Assembly (NCBI GenBank): GCA_944321955.1
Contig: CALUNG010000008.1
Location: 1 to 64,000 of the forward strand
Direction of reading: 5' to 3'
Length of the DNA: 64,000 nt
DNA from: an uncultured Alistipes sp.
GTDB lineage: Bacteria; Bacteroidota; Bacteroidia; Bacteroidales; Rikenellaceae
Shown: one piece after another, positions 1 through 7,039 of the stretch
Layout: the number at the start of each line of letters is the position of its first letter
Position numbering within the stretch: the first letter of the stretch is position 1
Translations under genes and position numbers: made by a program
The notes under the pieces: model-generated
Told to the model about the DNA's origin: nothing
The model's input: only the letters and a program-made list of their open reading frames with translations
Databases searched by the model: none

Positions 1-2
1 AT

Positions 3-494
3 CCCGACTCTCTGTTCCTGCCGATGCTGCGATCGGAGATTGCCCGCATGGATGCACGCCGCACATTGATGTCGCGTATTACGGAGGAGGATTTTCCCGA
101 CATATCGCTGCCCGACATGTACGGCAACGAACAGCGTCTGTCGTCGCTGAAGGGCAAGACCTTCCTGCTGATGTTCTGGTCGGCCGAGGCCGGCAACGCC
201 AACTCGATAAATGCCGACCTGAAAAACATCTATGAACGCTTCGCCGACAAGGGCTTCGAAATATACCAGGTTGCCATCGACACCTCGAAGGCACTGTGGA
301 TAAATACGGTGCAGGAACAGCACCTGCCGTGGATCTCGGTGTGCGACCTGCGCGGCGGCAACTCGCCCGTGCTCGGTACGTACAACGTGAGCGAACTGCC
401 GGCATCGTACCTTATCGATTCCAACGGCAATATCGTGGCCAAGAACATCTACGGCGATCAACTGTCGGCCGCATTGAGCGAACTCGTCAAATAA
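3..494 (+). CDS. Thioredoxin-fold (TlpA/redoxin-like) protein, C-terminal part, lacks CXXC
   Basis: The frame is open from the window edge, so only the last 163 residues are visible. They carry a TlpA/AhpC-like thioredoxin fold: an entry strand (ISLPDMYGNEQRLSSLKGK), the central strand FLLMFWSAEAGNAN, and the cis-proline loop ELPASYLIDSNGNIV. In catalytic family members the segment after the tryptophan reads C-x-x-C; here it reads A-E-A-G, so the redox cysteines are gone. In Bacteroidales such domains usually sit behind a DUF4369-type N-terminal half, which would be upstream of the window. The stop lies 3 bases before lpxH, suggesting one transcript. Function unknown; a non-redox binding or structural role is inferred. 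Confidence 0.8.
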   Translation, partial: PDSLFLPMLRSEIARMDARRTLMSRITEEDFPDISLPDMYGNEQRLSSLKGKTFLLMFWSAEAGNANSINADLKNIYERFADKGFEIYQVAIDTSKALWINTVQEQHLPWISVCDLRGGNSPVLGTYNVSELPASYLIDSNGNIVAKNIYGDQLSAALSELVK

Positions 495-497
495 GAG

Positions 498-1235
498 ATG
501 TACTATTTCGCATCGGACATACACCTCGGAGCCGGTGACGCAGCGGCGGCACGTCGTGTCGAAACGCGTTTCGTCGGGTGGCTCGACGCCGTATCGTCCG
601 ACGCCGAGGCCGTTTTTCTGCTTGGCGATCTCTTCGATTTCTGGTTCGAATACGGGCGTGTGGTACCCAAGGGATTCGTCCGCACGCTGGCCAAACTCGC
701 CGACATGACCTCGCACGGAATACGTGTGGTATTCTTCACGGGCAATCACGACATGTGGGTGGGCGACTACCTGCAGAAGGAGTGCGGCGTTGAGGTCGTG
801 ACATCGCCCATGTTCATCGAGCTGGGCGGTAAACGGCTCTTTCTTGCGCATGGCGACAATATCAGGGTCGACGGACAGCCCATGCTCAAACTCATGAATA
901 CGGCGTTCCGTTCGAAGGTGCTGCGTTTCCTCTTTTCGTGGCTCGTGCATCCCGATCTGGCGATGCGTTTCGGACAGTGGTGGAGCGGCCATTCGCGCAA
1001 GTCGCACGGGGCCGTAATCGACAGGTCGATGCTTGCCCCGCTGAAGGAGTATGCCGACGAGGTGGCCTCGCAACGGAACGTCGACTGCTGTATTTTCGGA
1101 CACATGCACCTTGCCGCCGACATAGAAACGGAACATACGCGTGTCATATTCCTCGGTGAGTGGGAGACGGCCCCGGCGTATGCCGTTATGACCGACGACG
1201 GCGAACTTGCTCTCAAATACCTGAATACGAAATGA
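498..1235 (+). CDS. lpxH: UDP-2,3-diacylglucosamine diphosphatase (LpxH-like)
   Basis: A 245-residue calcineurin-like metallophosphoesterase. All metal-binding motifs are visible: SDIHLG (6-11), GDLFDFW (43-49), GNHD (82-85), AHGD (117-120) and GHMH (201-204). The length and the GDLFDFW spacing fit LpxH, which hydrolyses UDP-2,3-diacylglucosamine to lipid X and UMP at the inner face of the cytoplasmic membrane in lipid A synthesis. The stop overlaps the thyA start (ATGA), so the two are translationally coupled. A related Bacteroidota phosphoesterase of other specificity cannot be excluded. Confidence 0.88.
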   Translation: MYYFASDIHLGAGDAAAARRVETRFVGWLDAVSSDAEAVFLLGDLFDFWFEYGRVVPKGFVRTLAKLADMTSHGIRVVFFTGNHDMWVGDYLQKECGVEVVTSPMFIELGGKRLFLAHGDNIRVDGQPMLKLMNTAFRSKVLRFLFSWLVHPDLAMRFGQWWSGHSRKSHGAVIDRSMLAPLKEYADEVASQRNVDCCIFGHMHLAADIETEHTRVIFLGEWETAPAYAVMTDDGELALKYLNTK

Positions 1236-2125
1236 AACAATATCTCGACCTGTTGCGCAAAATCAAAACCGAAGGCGTCGTGAAGGGCGACCGTACGGGT
1301 ACCGGTACCAAAAGCATCTTCGGTTACCAGATGCGTTTCGACCTCGGCGAGGGTTTTCCCCTGCTGACGACCAAAAAGGTCTTTCTGCGCGGCATAATCC
1401 ACGAACTGCTGTGGTTTCTGGCTGGAGACACCAATATAAAATACCTTGTCGACAACGGCGTACACATATGGGACAACGATGCCTACCGCTATTACAACGA
1501 GTTGTGCGTAGCCCACGGAGTACTGCCAGTCGGCCGTGAGGACTTTCTTGCGGCAGCCGGCATCGAGTCTCCGATCGAGGGGTACCGCTTCGGAGACCTG
1601 AACCATGTCTACGGATACCAGTGGCGTTCATGGCCGCGACCCGACGGCGGGGCCATAGACCAGATATCGCAGGTTATCGATACCATACGCCGCAATCCCG
1701 ACTCGCGCCGCATGATCGTGTCGGCGTGGAACGTGGCCGAGGTCGAGGATATGGCTCTGCCTCCGTGCCATGTGCTGTTCCAGTTTTATGTGGCCGGCGG
1801 ACGTTTGTCGTGCCAACTGTACCAGCGCAGTGCCGATACGTTCCTCGGTGTCCCGTTCAACATCGCCTCGTATGCGTTGCTGACGATGATGATAGCACAG
1901 GTTTGCGATCTGCAGCCCGGCGAGTTCATCCACACATTGGGCGATACGCACCTCTATCTGAACCACCTCGAGCAGGTCGACGAACAGCTCTCGCGCGAAC
2001 CGCGGCCGTTGCCGGCAATGCGCCTGAATCCGTCGGTGCGCTCGGTCTTCGACTTCCGTTACGACGACTTCACGCTCGAAGGCTATGACCCGTGGCCCGC
2101 AATCAAGGCGCCGATGTCATTCTGA
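1232..2125 (+). CDS. thyA: Thymidylate synthase
   Basis: Methylates dUMP to dTMP with methylene-tetrahydrofolate, producing dihydrofolate. The start is the ATG overlapping the lpxH stop; an upstream in-frame start would run into lpxH. 297 residues. The catalytic cysteine is C179 in LPPCH. Other family motifs are [12 protein letters not shown] near 20, RRMIVSAWN (159-167), [18 protein letters not shown] (about 198-215) and GDTHLYLNH near 245. The protein is about 30 residues longer than the E. coli enzyme because of a lineage-variable insertion around residues 88-118. The dihydrofolate made here is the substrate of the next gene, folA. A strong terminator follows the stop. Confidence 0.96.
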   Translation: MKQYLDLLRKIKTEGVVKGDRTGTGTKSIFGYQMRFDLGEGFPLLTTKKVFLRGIIHELLWFLAGDTNIKYLVDNGVHIWDNDAYRYYNELCVAHGVLPVGREDFLAAAGIESPIEGYRFGDLNHVYGYQWRSWPRPDGGAIDQISQVIDTIRRNPDSRRMIVSAWNVAEVEDMALPPCHVLFQFYVAGGRLSCQLYQRSADTFLGVPFNIASYALLTMMIAQVCDLQPGEFIHTLGDTHLYLNHLEQVDEQLSREPRPLPAMRLNPSVRSVFDFRYDDFTLEGYDPWPAIKAPMSF

Positions 2126-2139
2126 CAGAATAAAACCAG

Positions 2140-2170
2140 GATGCCGGATCTCAGATCCGGCATCTTTTTT
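2140..2170 (+). terminator. Intrinsic terminator of the lpxH-thyA transcript
   Basis: A perfect inverted repeat (GATGCCGGATCT, one base, AGATCCGGCATC) is followed at once by six T. It sits 14 bases past the thyA stop and ahead of the folA promoter. Confidence 0.9.
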
Positions 2171-2202
2171 CTTGAAAAATCGGCCGGCAGTACTTAAATT
2201 TG
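2171..2202 (+). promoter_or_regulatory. Bacteroidota-type promoter of folA
   Basis: The -7 box TAAATTTG (2195-2202) matches TAnnTTTG exactly. A CTTG at 2171-2174 lies 20 bp upstream as the -33 element. The predicted transcript start is about 14 bases before the folA ATG. Confidence 0.7.
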
Positions 2203-2221
2203 CCGGAAACAAGAGAGAGAC

Positions 2222-2710
2222 ATGGTAAGTGTAATCGTGGCCGTGGCTGAAAACGGCGTTATAGGGGACCGCAACACGCTGTTGTGGCACATAAGCGAAG
2301 ATCTGCGCCATTTCAAGAGCGTGACTACGGGACATCCGGTCGTCATGGGCCGCAAGACTTTCGAGTCGCTTGGCCGGCCGCTCCCGAACCGTGTGAATGT
2401 GGTCATTTCGCGGCAGGATATCGCAATCGACGGTTGCCGTGTCGTCCACTCGCTCGACGAGGCGCTGGCCATGTTTCCGGCCGATGAGGAGACCTTCGTA
2501 ATAGGCGGTGCGCAGATATATGCACAGGCAATGCCTCGGGCCGACCGCTTCTACCTTACGCGCGTGCATCATGCCTATGAAGGCGATACGTCGTTCCCGC
2601 AGTGGGACGTGCGCGAATGGCGCCTGATCTCGTCCGAACATTTCGACCGCGGCGAGAAATATCCCTATCCTTTCGATATCGAGTGTTACGAACGCATCCG
2701 GCAGCACTGA
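2222..2710 (+). CDS. folA: Dihydrofolate reductase
   Basis: A 162-residue type I dihydrofolate reductase that regenerates tetrahydrofolate with NADPH. Visible motifs: SVIVAVAENGVIG at the N terminus, LLWHISEDLRHFK (substrate helix, with E at the catalytic acid position), GHPVVMGRKTFES (cofactor loop), PLPNRVNVVISR, and VIGGAQIYAQAMPRADRFYLTRV. The length is standard. It has its own promoter behind the thyA terminator but works in the same dTMP/folate cycle. Confidence 0.96.
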   Translation: MVSVIVAVAENGVIGDRNTLLWHISEDLRHFKSVTTGHPVVMGRKTFESLGRPLPNRVNVVISRQDIAIDGCRVVHSLDEALAMFPADEETFVIGGAQIYAQAMPRADRFYLTRVHHAYEGDTSFPQWDVREWRLISSEHFDRGEKYPYPFDIECYERIRQH

Positions 2711-2735
2711 CAGACAGGTGCCGAACCGATTATCC

Positions 2736-3188
2736 TCAATAAGGATTCAGGGATATGTTAATTGACCTGATCTTACCGTGTTCGATGTGAAATATCGCGG
2801 ACAAACCGGCCCCATGGTCCGGTATCCATGTAATGACGTCTCTGCTGCGGTAAGATTTACCACCAAGTGCCCTGATCTTTTTTCTGGAATCGCCGACCCG
2901 TATGGAGTCGTTGAAGGCATGGCGCGATGTATTCAATGTGATGGCATACACGCAGCCTTCAGCCCACTCTATGCTGTCTTCCCCGTAATAGAAGATGTAG
3001 GCATCCTTAAGCTCTTCGTTCGGTTGCGGTGCTTTTATCTTTGTCGGTTCTCCTCCCATTGCCTGGAATATCTCTTCCTGCGTATAGTCGTTACCGACAA
3101 TCAGCCCGTTCACCCTCATTGTCTGCTCCTGCGCGACGGCTGCAGTATAGATGCAGACAAACGTCGCAATCAAAAATAGTCTTTTCAT
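2736..3188 (-). CDS. Secreted protein of unknown function, tandem paralogue 1
   Basis: 150 residues beginning with a signal peptide (MKRLFLIATFVCIYTAAVAQ). The mature part has a TQEEIFQAMG helix, then YIFYYGEDSIEWAEGCVYAI and SIRVGDSRKKIRALGG. Small alpha/beta domains of this kind, with a paired pattern around a YYG motif and a RVGDS turn, resemble the BamE/SmpA-BLIP style of fold; this is a guess from pattern only. The first 27 codons are identical at DNA level to the neighbour upstream (start 3669), while the rest is diverged, so this is a duplicated pair with a homogenised 5' end. No catalytic motif seen. Probably co-transcribed from the promoter near 3780. Confidence 0.75.
   Translation of the reverse strand: MKRLFLIATFVCIYTAAVAQEQTMRVNGLIVGNDYTQEEIFQAMGGEPTKIKAPQPNEELKDAYIFYYGEDSIEWAEGCVYAITLNTSRHAFNDSIRVGDSRKKIRALGGKSYRSRDVITWIPDHGAGLSAIFHIEHGKIRSINISLNPY
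3108..3188 (-). repeat. 81-bp perfect repeat, copy 1 (signal-peptide coding region)
   Basis: Identical base for base to 3589-3669. It covers codons 1-27 of the first paralogue (signal peptide through MRVN). Identity stops sharply at both ends. Confidence 0.95.
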
Positions 3189-3204
3189 TCTCTACGGCTC
3201 CATG

Positions 3205-3669
3205 TCACAGCTCGCTTATCATTGCGAGAATTATTGTTATTTTACCGGTTTCGTCATAATAAAAGCAGGTCCGAAGCCCTTCGATATGTGTGTCCGGATA
3301 CCACATCGTCAAACCGTTTTTGACATTTTCCAACTTTCCTCCCAGTTCTGCCAACCTTGAGATATTGTCTCCGACGCGAATTTTGTCGTTGAACGCAAAA
3401 CGTGGTGTATTCAATTGTATGCTGTACAGTTCTCCTTCGACCCACTCTACATAATCGTCCCCGAAATAAAACAGATATGTGTTGGGGCTCTCATTGAACG
3501 GTTGCGGTGGCACGATCGAGTCCGGCCGCTCACCTATAGCCTCGAATATCTGCTCCTGCGTATCGTACATACGGCATACTACAAGGTTGTTCACCCTCAT
3601 TGTCTGCTCCTGCGCGACGGCTGCAGTATAGATGCAGACAAACGTCGCAATCAAAAATAGTCTTTTCAT
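3205..3669 (-). CDS. Secreted protein of unknown function, tandem paralogue 2
   Basis: 154 residues from the ATG at 3669, chosen because it begins the signal peptide MKRLFLIATFVCIYTAAVAQ shared with the downstream paralogue; an upstream in-frame start would put 13 hydrophilic residues in front of it. The mature part parallels paralogue 1: TQEQIFEAIGERPDS, YLFYFGDDYVEWVEGELYSI, KIRVGDNISRLAELGG and a C-terminal strand GKITIILAMI. Function not recognised. The 16-base gap to the next gene and lack of a terminator suggest a two-gene transcript. Confidence 0.75.
   Translation of the reverse strand: MKRLFLIATFVCIYTAAVAQEQTMRVNNLVVCRMYDTQEQIFEAIGERPDSIVPPQPFNESPNTYLFYFGDDYVEWVEGELYSIQLNTPRFAFNDKIRVGDNISRLAELGGKLENVKNGLTMWYPDTHIEGLRTCFYYDETGKITIILAMISEL
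3589..3669 (-). repeat. 81-bp perfect repeat, copy 2 (signal-peptide coding region)
   Basis: Second copy of the 81-bp repeat, 481 bp from copy 1. It is in frame and codes for the same first 27 residues. Confidence 0.95.
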
Positions 3670-3760
3670 AATACCCCTTTCGTCGGTTGCATTGTCGTTT
3701 GACGGCATTGTCCGGAACGTAAAGGCTCCTGCCGGGCAATCGGCATTGCCGTTTGCGGAT

Positions 3761-3792
3761 TAAATATAGTGATATCCCGCCATTTATGCAAA
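3761..3792 (-). promoter_or_regulatory. Promoter of the tandem secreted-protein pair
   Basis: On the minus strand TTTG (3789-3792), a 20-bp spacer and TATATTTA (3761-3768, one mismatch to TAnnTTTG) lie about 90 bases before the start at 3669. Confidence 0.55.
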
Positions 3793-3876
3793 TATTTCAT
3801 GACGCCGACATTGCTGGACGTATGAACCGTAATCCATTTAAGTATTTATACCGATGTTTTTGTGTGGTGCAAACGG

Positions 3877-3898
3877 TAACTTTGTGGTTGCAAAGTTA
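3877..3898 (+). promoter_or_regulatory. -7 box within an inverted repeat ahead of the hdr-like operon
   Basis: TAACTTTG (3877-3884) fits the TAnnTTTG -7 box and lies 25 bases before the first hdr-like start. It is the left arm of a perfect 8-bp inverted repeat whose right arm CAAAGTTA is 3891-3898 (6-base centre). The right arm is therefore also a -7 box on the minus strand. It may be an operator or a symmetric promoter; no well-placed -33 element was seen. Confidence 0.5.
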
Positions 3899-3909
3899 TC
3901 ACTGCTTTT

Positions 3910-4608
3910 ATGGGAAAATATTTCGATATGCTGATGGAGGACGTCCGCCTGCGCGAAGGCCTGAAATCGTGCATGAACTGCGGTGTCTGCACGGGGGTAT
4001 GCCCTGCGGCCGAGTTCTACAACTACGATCCCCGTCAGATTGTCAACATAGTGCAGACGCGCGACGACGACCAGATCGAGGAGTTGCTGCGCAGCGATAC
4101 GATATGGTTCTGCGGCGAGTGCATGTCGTGCCGTCCGCGTTGTCCGCGCGGCAATACGCCCGGTTATGTGATCCAGGCGTTGAGGACCTTGTCGCAGAAG
4201 CTCGGCTTCTTCGTCGAGAGCGAGAAGGGCCGCCAGCAGCTGGCGCTCAAACGTACCATCGGCGAGAATATTCTGCGTACGGGATACTGCCTTGTTCCCA
4301 AACTTATAGCGCCGGAACTTCACCCCGAACAGGGAACCGTATGGCGTTGGATCTACGACCATGACGAGGAGGTCTACGGTCGCTTTACGCCCGTATACAA
4401 CAGGGAGGGTGCCGGTGCGCTGCGCCGTATCGATGACAAGTCTCTCGACGAGATACGCCGCATATTCGACGTGAGCGGCGGTACCGCCATGTTCGAGACC
4501 ATAGAGCGCCACTCCGACCGCAAGGCCCGCGAGATGGGTTACGACGGTGCCACGCAGGAGTACATGATGCGTACGTTTACCTACAATTCCGACAACGAAC
4601 ACGATTGA
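3910..4608 (+). CDS. HdrC-like [4Fe-4S] dicluster protein
   Basis: 232 residues. Two cubane [4Fe-4S] motifs are visible: C21-x2-C-x2-C-x3-C31 (CMNCGVCTGVCP) and C68-x2-C71-x2-C74-x3-C78 (CGECMSCRPRCP). Order and spacing are those of heterodisulfide reductase subunit C, which passes electrons between the flavin subunit HdrA and the disulfide-acting HdrB. The remaining 150 residues are soluble and alpha-helical in character without further cysteine motifs, so the protein is longer than a minimal HdrC (compare the 111-residue second copy at 6702). First gene of a five-gene operon; the stop lies 2 bases before the HdrB-like start. Confidence 0.85.
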   Translation: MGKYFDMLMEDVRLREGLKSCMNCGVCTGVCPAAEFYNYDPRQIVNIVQTRDDDQIEELLRSDTIWFCGECMSCRPRCPRGNTPGYVIQALRTLSQKLGFFVESEKGRQQLALKRTIGENILRTGYCLVPKLIAPELHPEQGTVWRWIYDHDEEVYGRFTPVYNREGAGALRRIDDKSLDEIRRIFDVSGGTAMFETIERHSDRKAREMGYDGATQEYMMRTFTYNSDNEHD

Positions 4609-4610
4609 TT

Positions 4611-5696
4611 ATGAGAAGAGCGACATGGTCGGAGTATCAGAAGGATATTGCCGACGACAAATATTATTACGCGCGCAGCTGCATACGCCAGAACTTCTTT
4701 CCGGGCAGCGAACGGGCTTTTCTGAACATATTGAGCAAGGATCTCGGCAAGGATATTCTCGATGATCCGGCGCATTCGTCGTGTACGGGTATCGGCTACC
4801 ACTCGGACATCGTCCCTCTGGAGACGATCATGACCGTCGTGGCGCGTCAGTTCTCGTTGATGAACGAGGCCGGATATGAAAATTTCGTCACCTCGTGCAT
4901 CACATCGTTCGGTATATATACGGAGGTGCTTGCCACGTGGGAGGAGTTCCCTGAGACCGAGGAGAAGACGCGCGAGAACCTCTACAAGGCTACGGGCCGC
5001 GAGTTTACAAAACCGAAGAGCCTTGCACACACGTCGGATATCATCTTTCACTTCCGTGACCTGATTGCTGACAAGGCCGTGCGTCGGCTTGTGAACCGTG
5101 CTACTGGCGAACCGCTGAAGGTTGTCGAGCACATCGGCTGCCACTATGCAAAGATATTCCCCAAATCGGGTATCGGCGGTTCGGAGTTCCCCTATGTGCT
5201 TGCCGGCATGGTCGACTCGTGGGGTGGCGAGTGTGTCGATTACCCCGAACGCCGCCACTGCTGCGGATTCGGTTTCCGCAACTATCTGGTGCAGGCCAAC
5301 CGCGGCTACTCCATAGCCAACTCCCACAAGAAACTCGAGAGCATGGCTCCGTACCATCCCGATTTCATCGTGGCGAATTGCCCGGGTTGTACCATGTTCC
5401 TCGACAAGTGGCAATACACCATTGCCGAGATGGACGGCCGTACATACGGCGAAAACGGCCACGGAATACCGGTGCTGACATATGAGGAGATGGCAGGTCT
5501 GGTTTTGGGTTACGACCCCTGGGAGCTTGGCATGCAGATGCATCAGGTCGATGTCGAACCGCTGCTCGACAAGATGGGCGTCGATTACGATCCGTCGGCC
5601 AAATATCTCGGCCGCAACGGCAAATACATAGGCAAACCCGAAGCGGCCGTCGTGAATGGTTGCTCGCAGGATTTCATATACGATATCAAGGTGTGA
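4611..5696 (+). CDS. HdrB-like CCG-domain protein
   Basis: 361 residues from ATG 4611; a TTG two codons earlier is less likely. The C-terminal half has a full CCG (cysteine-rich) module: EHIGC, then RRHCCGFGF, then NCPGC. In HdrB such modules hold noncubane [4Fe-4S] clusters that cleave disulfides. The N-terminal half has a reduced version: C24 (RSCIRQ), C58 (SSCTG, with S where the paired C should be) and C96 (SCITS, second C lost). Thus one cluster site looks intact and the other degenerate. Family: HdrB/CCG domain; the substrate cannot be named. Its stop overlaps the next start. Confidence 0.82.
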   Translation: MRRATWSEYQKDIADDKYYYARSCIRQNFFPGSERAFLNILSKDLGKDILDDPAHSSCTGIGYHSDIVPLETIMTVVARQFSLMNEAGYENFVTSCITSFGIYTEVLATWEEFPETEEKTRENLYKATGREFTKPKSLAHTSDIIFHFRDLIADKAVRRLVNRATGEPLKVVEHIGCHYAKIFPKSGIGGSEFPYVLAGMVDSWGGECVDYPERRHCCGFGFRNYLVQANRGYSIANSHKKLESMAPYHPDFIVANCPGCTMFLDKWQYTIAEMDGRTYGENGHGIPVLTYEEMAGLVLGYDPWELGMQMHQVDVEPLLDKMGVDYDPSAKYLGRNGKYIGKPEAAVVNGCSQDFIYDIKV

Positions 5697-6697
5697 TGGA
5701 ACGAGTAATAGTCATAGGCGGCGGTATCGCCGGAATGAAAACGGCCCTCGATCTCAACCGTCGGGGCATTGGCGTAACCATAATCGAGAAGGAGAACCGT
5801 CTGGGCGGCAAGGTGCTTGGGTGGCATCGTCTCTTCCCAACGTTTACTCCTGCGAACGAGGTGGTCGACACGCTGAAGGCCGAGGTCGCCTCGAGCGAGA
5901 TAGATGTGCGTCTGGGAACATGCGCGACGGCTCTTACGGAGCACAGCGTGACACTCTCGGACGGTACGGTGCTCGATTGCGATGCCGTGGTGCTCTGCTC
6001 GGGCTTTACTCTCTTCGATGCCCGCATAAAGGAGGAGTACGGATACGGTATTTACGACAACGTCATTACGTCGGCCGATCTCGAGGAGATGTTCAATCAG
6101 GGACGTGTCGGCCTCAAGAACGGCGGGCGCCCGCGCCGCATAGCCTTCCTGCACTGCGTGGGGTCGCGCGACGAAAAGGTCTGCCAGCGCCACTGTTCGA
6201 AGGTTTGTTGCGTTACGGGCGTGAAGCAGGCCATCGAGATGAAAAAGCTCTTCCCCGAAGCGGACGTCTTCAATTTCTATATGGATATACGCATGTTCGG
6301 CCCCGGCTATGAGGAGCTCTACCGTGAGGCGCAGCAGTCGTACAATATCCACTTCATCCGCGGCCGCATATCGGAGGCGAGCCCGACGATCGAGGGACGC
6401 CTGCAGATCAAGGCCGAAGATACGCTGACGGGACGTCCGTTGAAGATCAGCGTCGACATGCTCGTGCTGCTTATCGGCATGCGCAGCAACGACGACAATG
6501 CGTCGCTGGCCGAGTCGGCCGGTCTGCAGCTTGCGCAGAGCGGTTTCATGGCTCCGCGCGATCTCTTCCTGTCGAACGTGCGCAGCAACCGCGACGGAAT
6601 ATTCTATGCCGGTACCGTCACGGCTCCGAAGAGTATCGGCGAAGTGTTGAACGAGGGTGCGGCCGTAGCCGATGCCGTTACCGAATATCTGAGTTGA
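5696..6697 (+). CDS. HdrA/QmoA-like FAD-dependent oxidoreductase
   Basis: 333 residues from the ATG overlapping the HdrB-like stop by one base. FAD-binding Rossmann motif GGGIAGMKTAL (8-18), with a second dinucleotide-domain strand ending CDAVVLCSGF near 100. The HdrA cysteine signature is kept: C154 in HCVGSRDEKV, then C163, C167, C171 and C172. Unlike full methanogen HdrA it has no ferredoxin inserts or thioredoxin-reductase-like extension, so it is nearer the short QmoA-like or sulfur-oxidiser HdrA forms. Role inferred: flavin hub moving electrons between the soluble Hdr subunits and the membrane module encoded downstream. Confidence 0.83.
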   Translation: MERVIVIGGGIAGMKTALDLNRRGIGVTIIEKENRLGGKVLGWHRLFPTFTPANEVVDTLKAEVASSEIDVRLGTCATALTEHSVTLSDGTVLDCDAVVLCSGFTLFDARIKEEYGYGIYDNVITSADLEEMFNQGRVGLKNGGRPRRIAFLHCVGSRDEKVCQRHCSKVCCVTGVKQAIEMKKLFPEADVFNFYMDIRMFGPGYEELYREAQQSYNIHFIRGRISEASPTIEGRLQIKAEDTLTGRPLKISVDMLVLLIGMRSNDDNASLAESAGLQLAQSGFMAPRDLFLSNVRSNRDGIFYAGTVTAPKSIGEVLNEGAAVADAVTEYLS

Positions 6698-6701
6698 GGT
6701 C

Positions 6702-7037
6702 ATGGCAGCGATAGAGTGGGGCTTTTCGATAAACAGACCGCGCGTCATCGACGTCGACCGCAACAACCTGCGCAAGAGCGACGAAATTCTGCTCGAGATG
6801 CCCGAGTTGCAGAGTTGCATAGGCTGCGGGGCCTGCACGGCAAGCTGTACGGCCGGCAATCTTACCAACTTCAACTTCCGCAAGGTGCATACGCTCGTCC
6901 GCCGCGGCGAATATCAGGGTGCCTACGAGGAGATGAACAAGTGCATGTTGTGCGGAAAGTGCCGTCTGCTGTGTCCGCGAGGCATAAATACCCGCGGCGT
7001 GGTGATGCTTATAAAACGTAAACTGGGAGACTTTTGA
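6702..7037 (+). CDS. Second HdrC-like small [4Fe-4S] dicluster protein
   Basis: 111 residues. Two [4Fe-4S] motifs: C39-x2-C-x2-C-x3-C49 and C81-x2-C-x2-C-x3-C91 (CMLCGKCRLLCP). A minimal HdrC. Two HdrC-like proteins in one operon suggest that one pairs with HdrB-HdrA and the other links HdrA to the membrane subunit; this is inference. Starts 4 bases after the HdrA-like stop and ends 2 bases before the next ATG. Confidence 0.83.
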   Translation: MAAIEWGFSINRPRVIDVDRNNLRKSDEILLEMPELQSCIGCGACTASCTAGNLTNFNFRKVHTLVRRGEYQGAYEEMNKCMLCGKCRLLCPRGINTRGVVMLIKRKLGDF

Positions 7038-7039
7038 CG

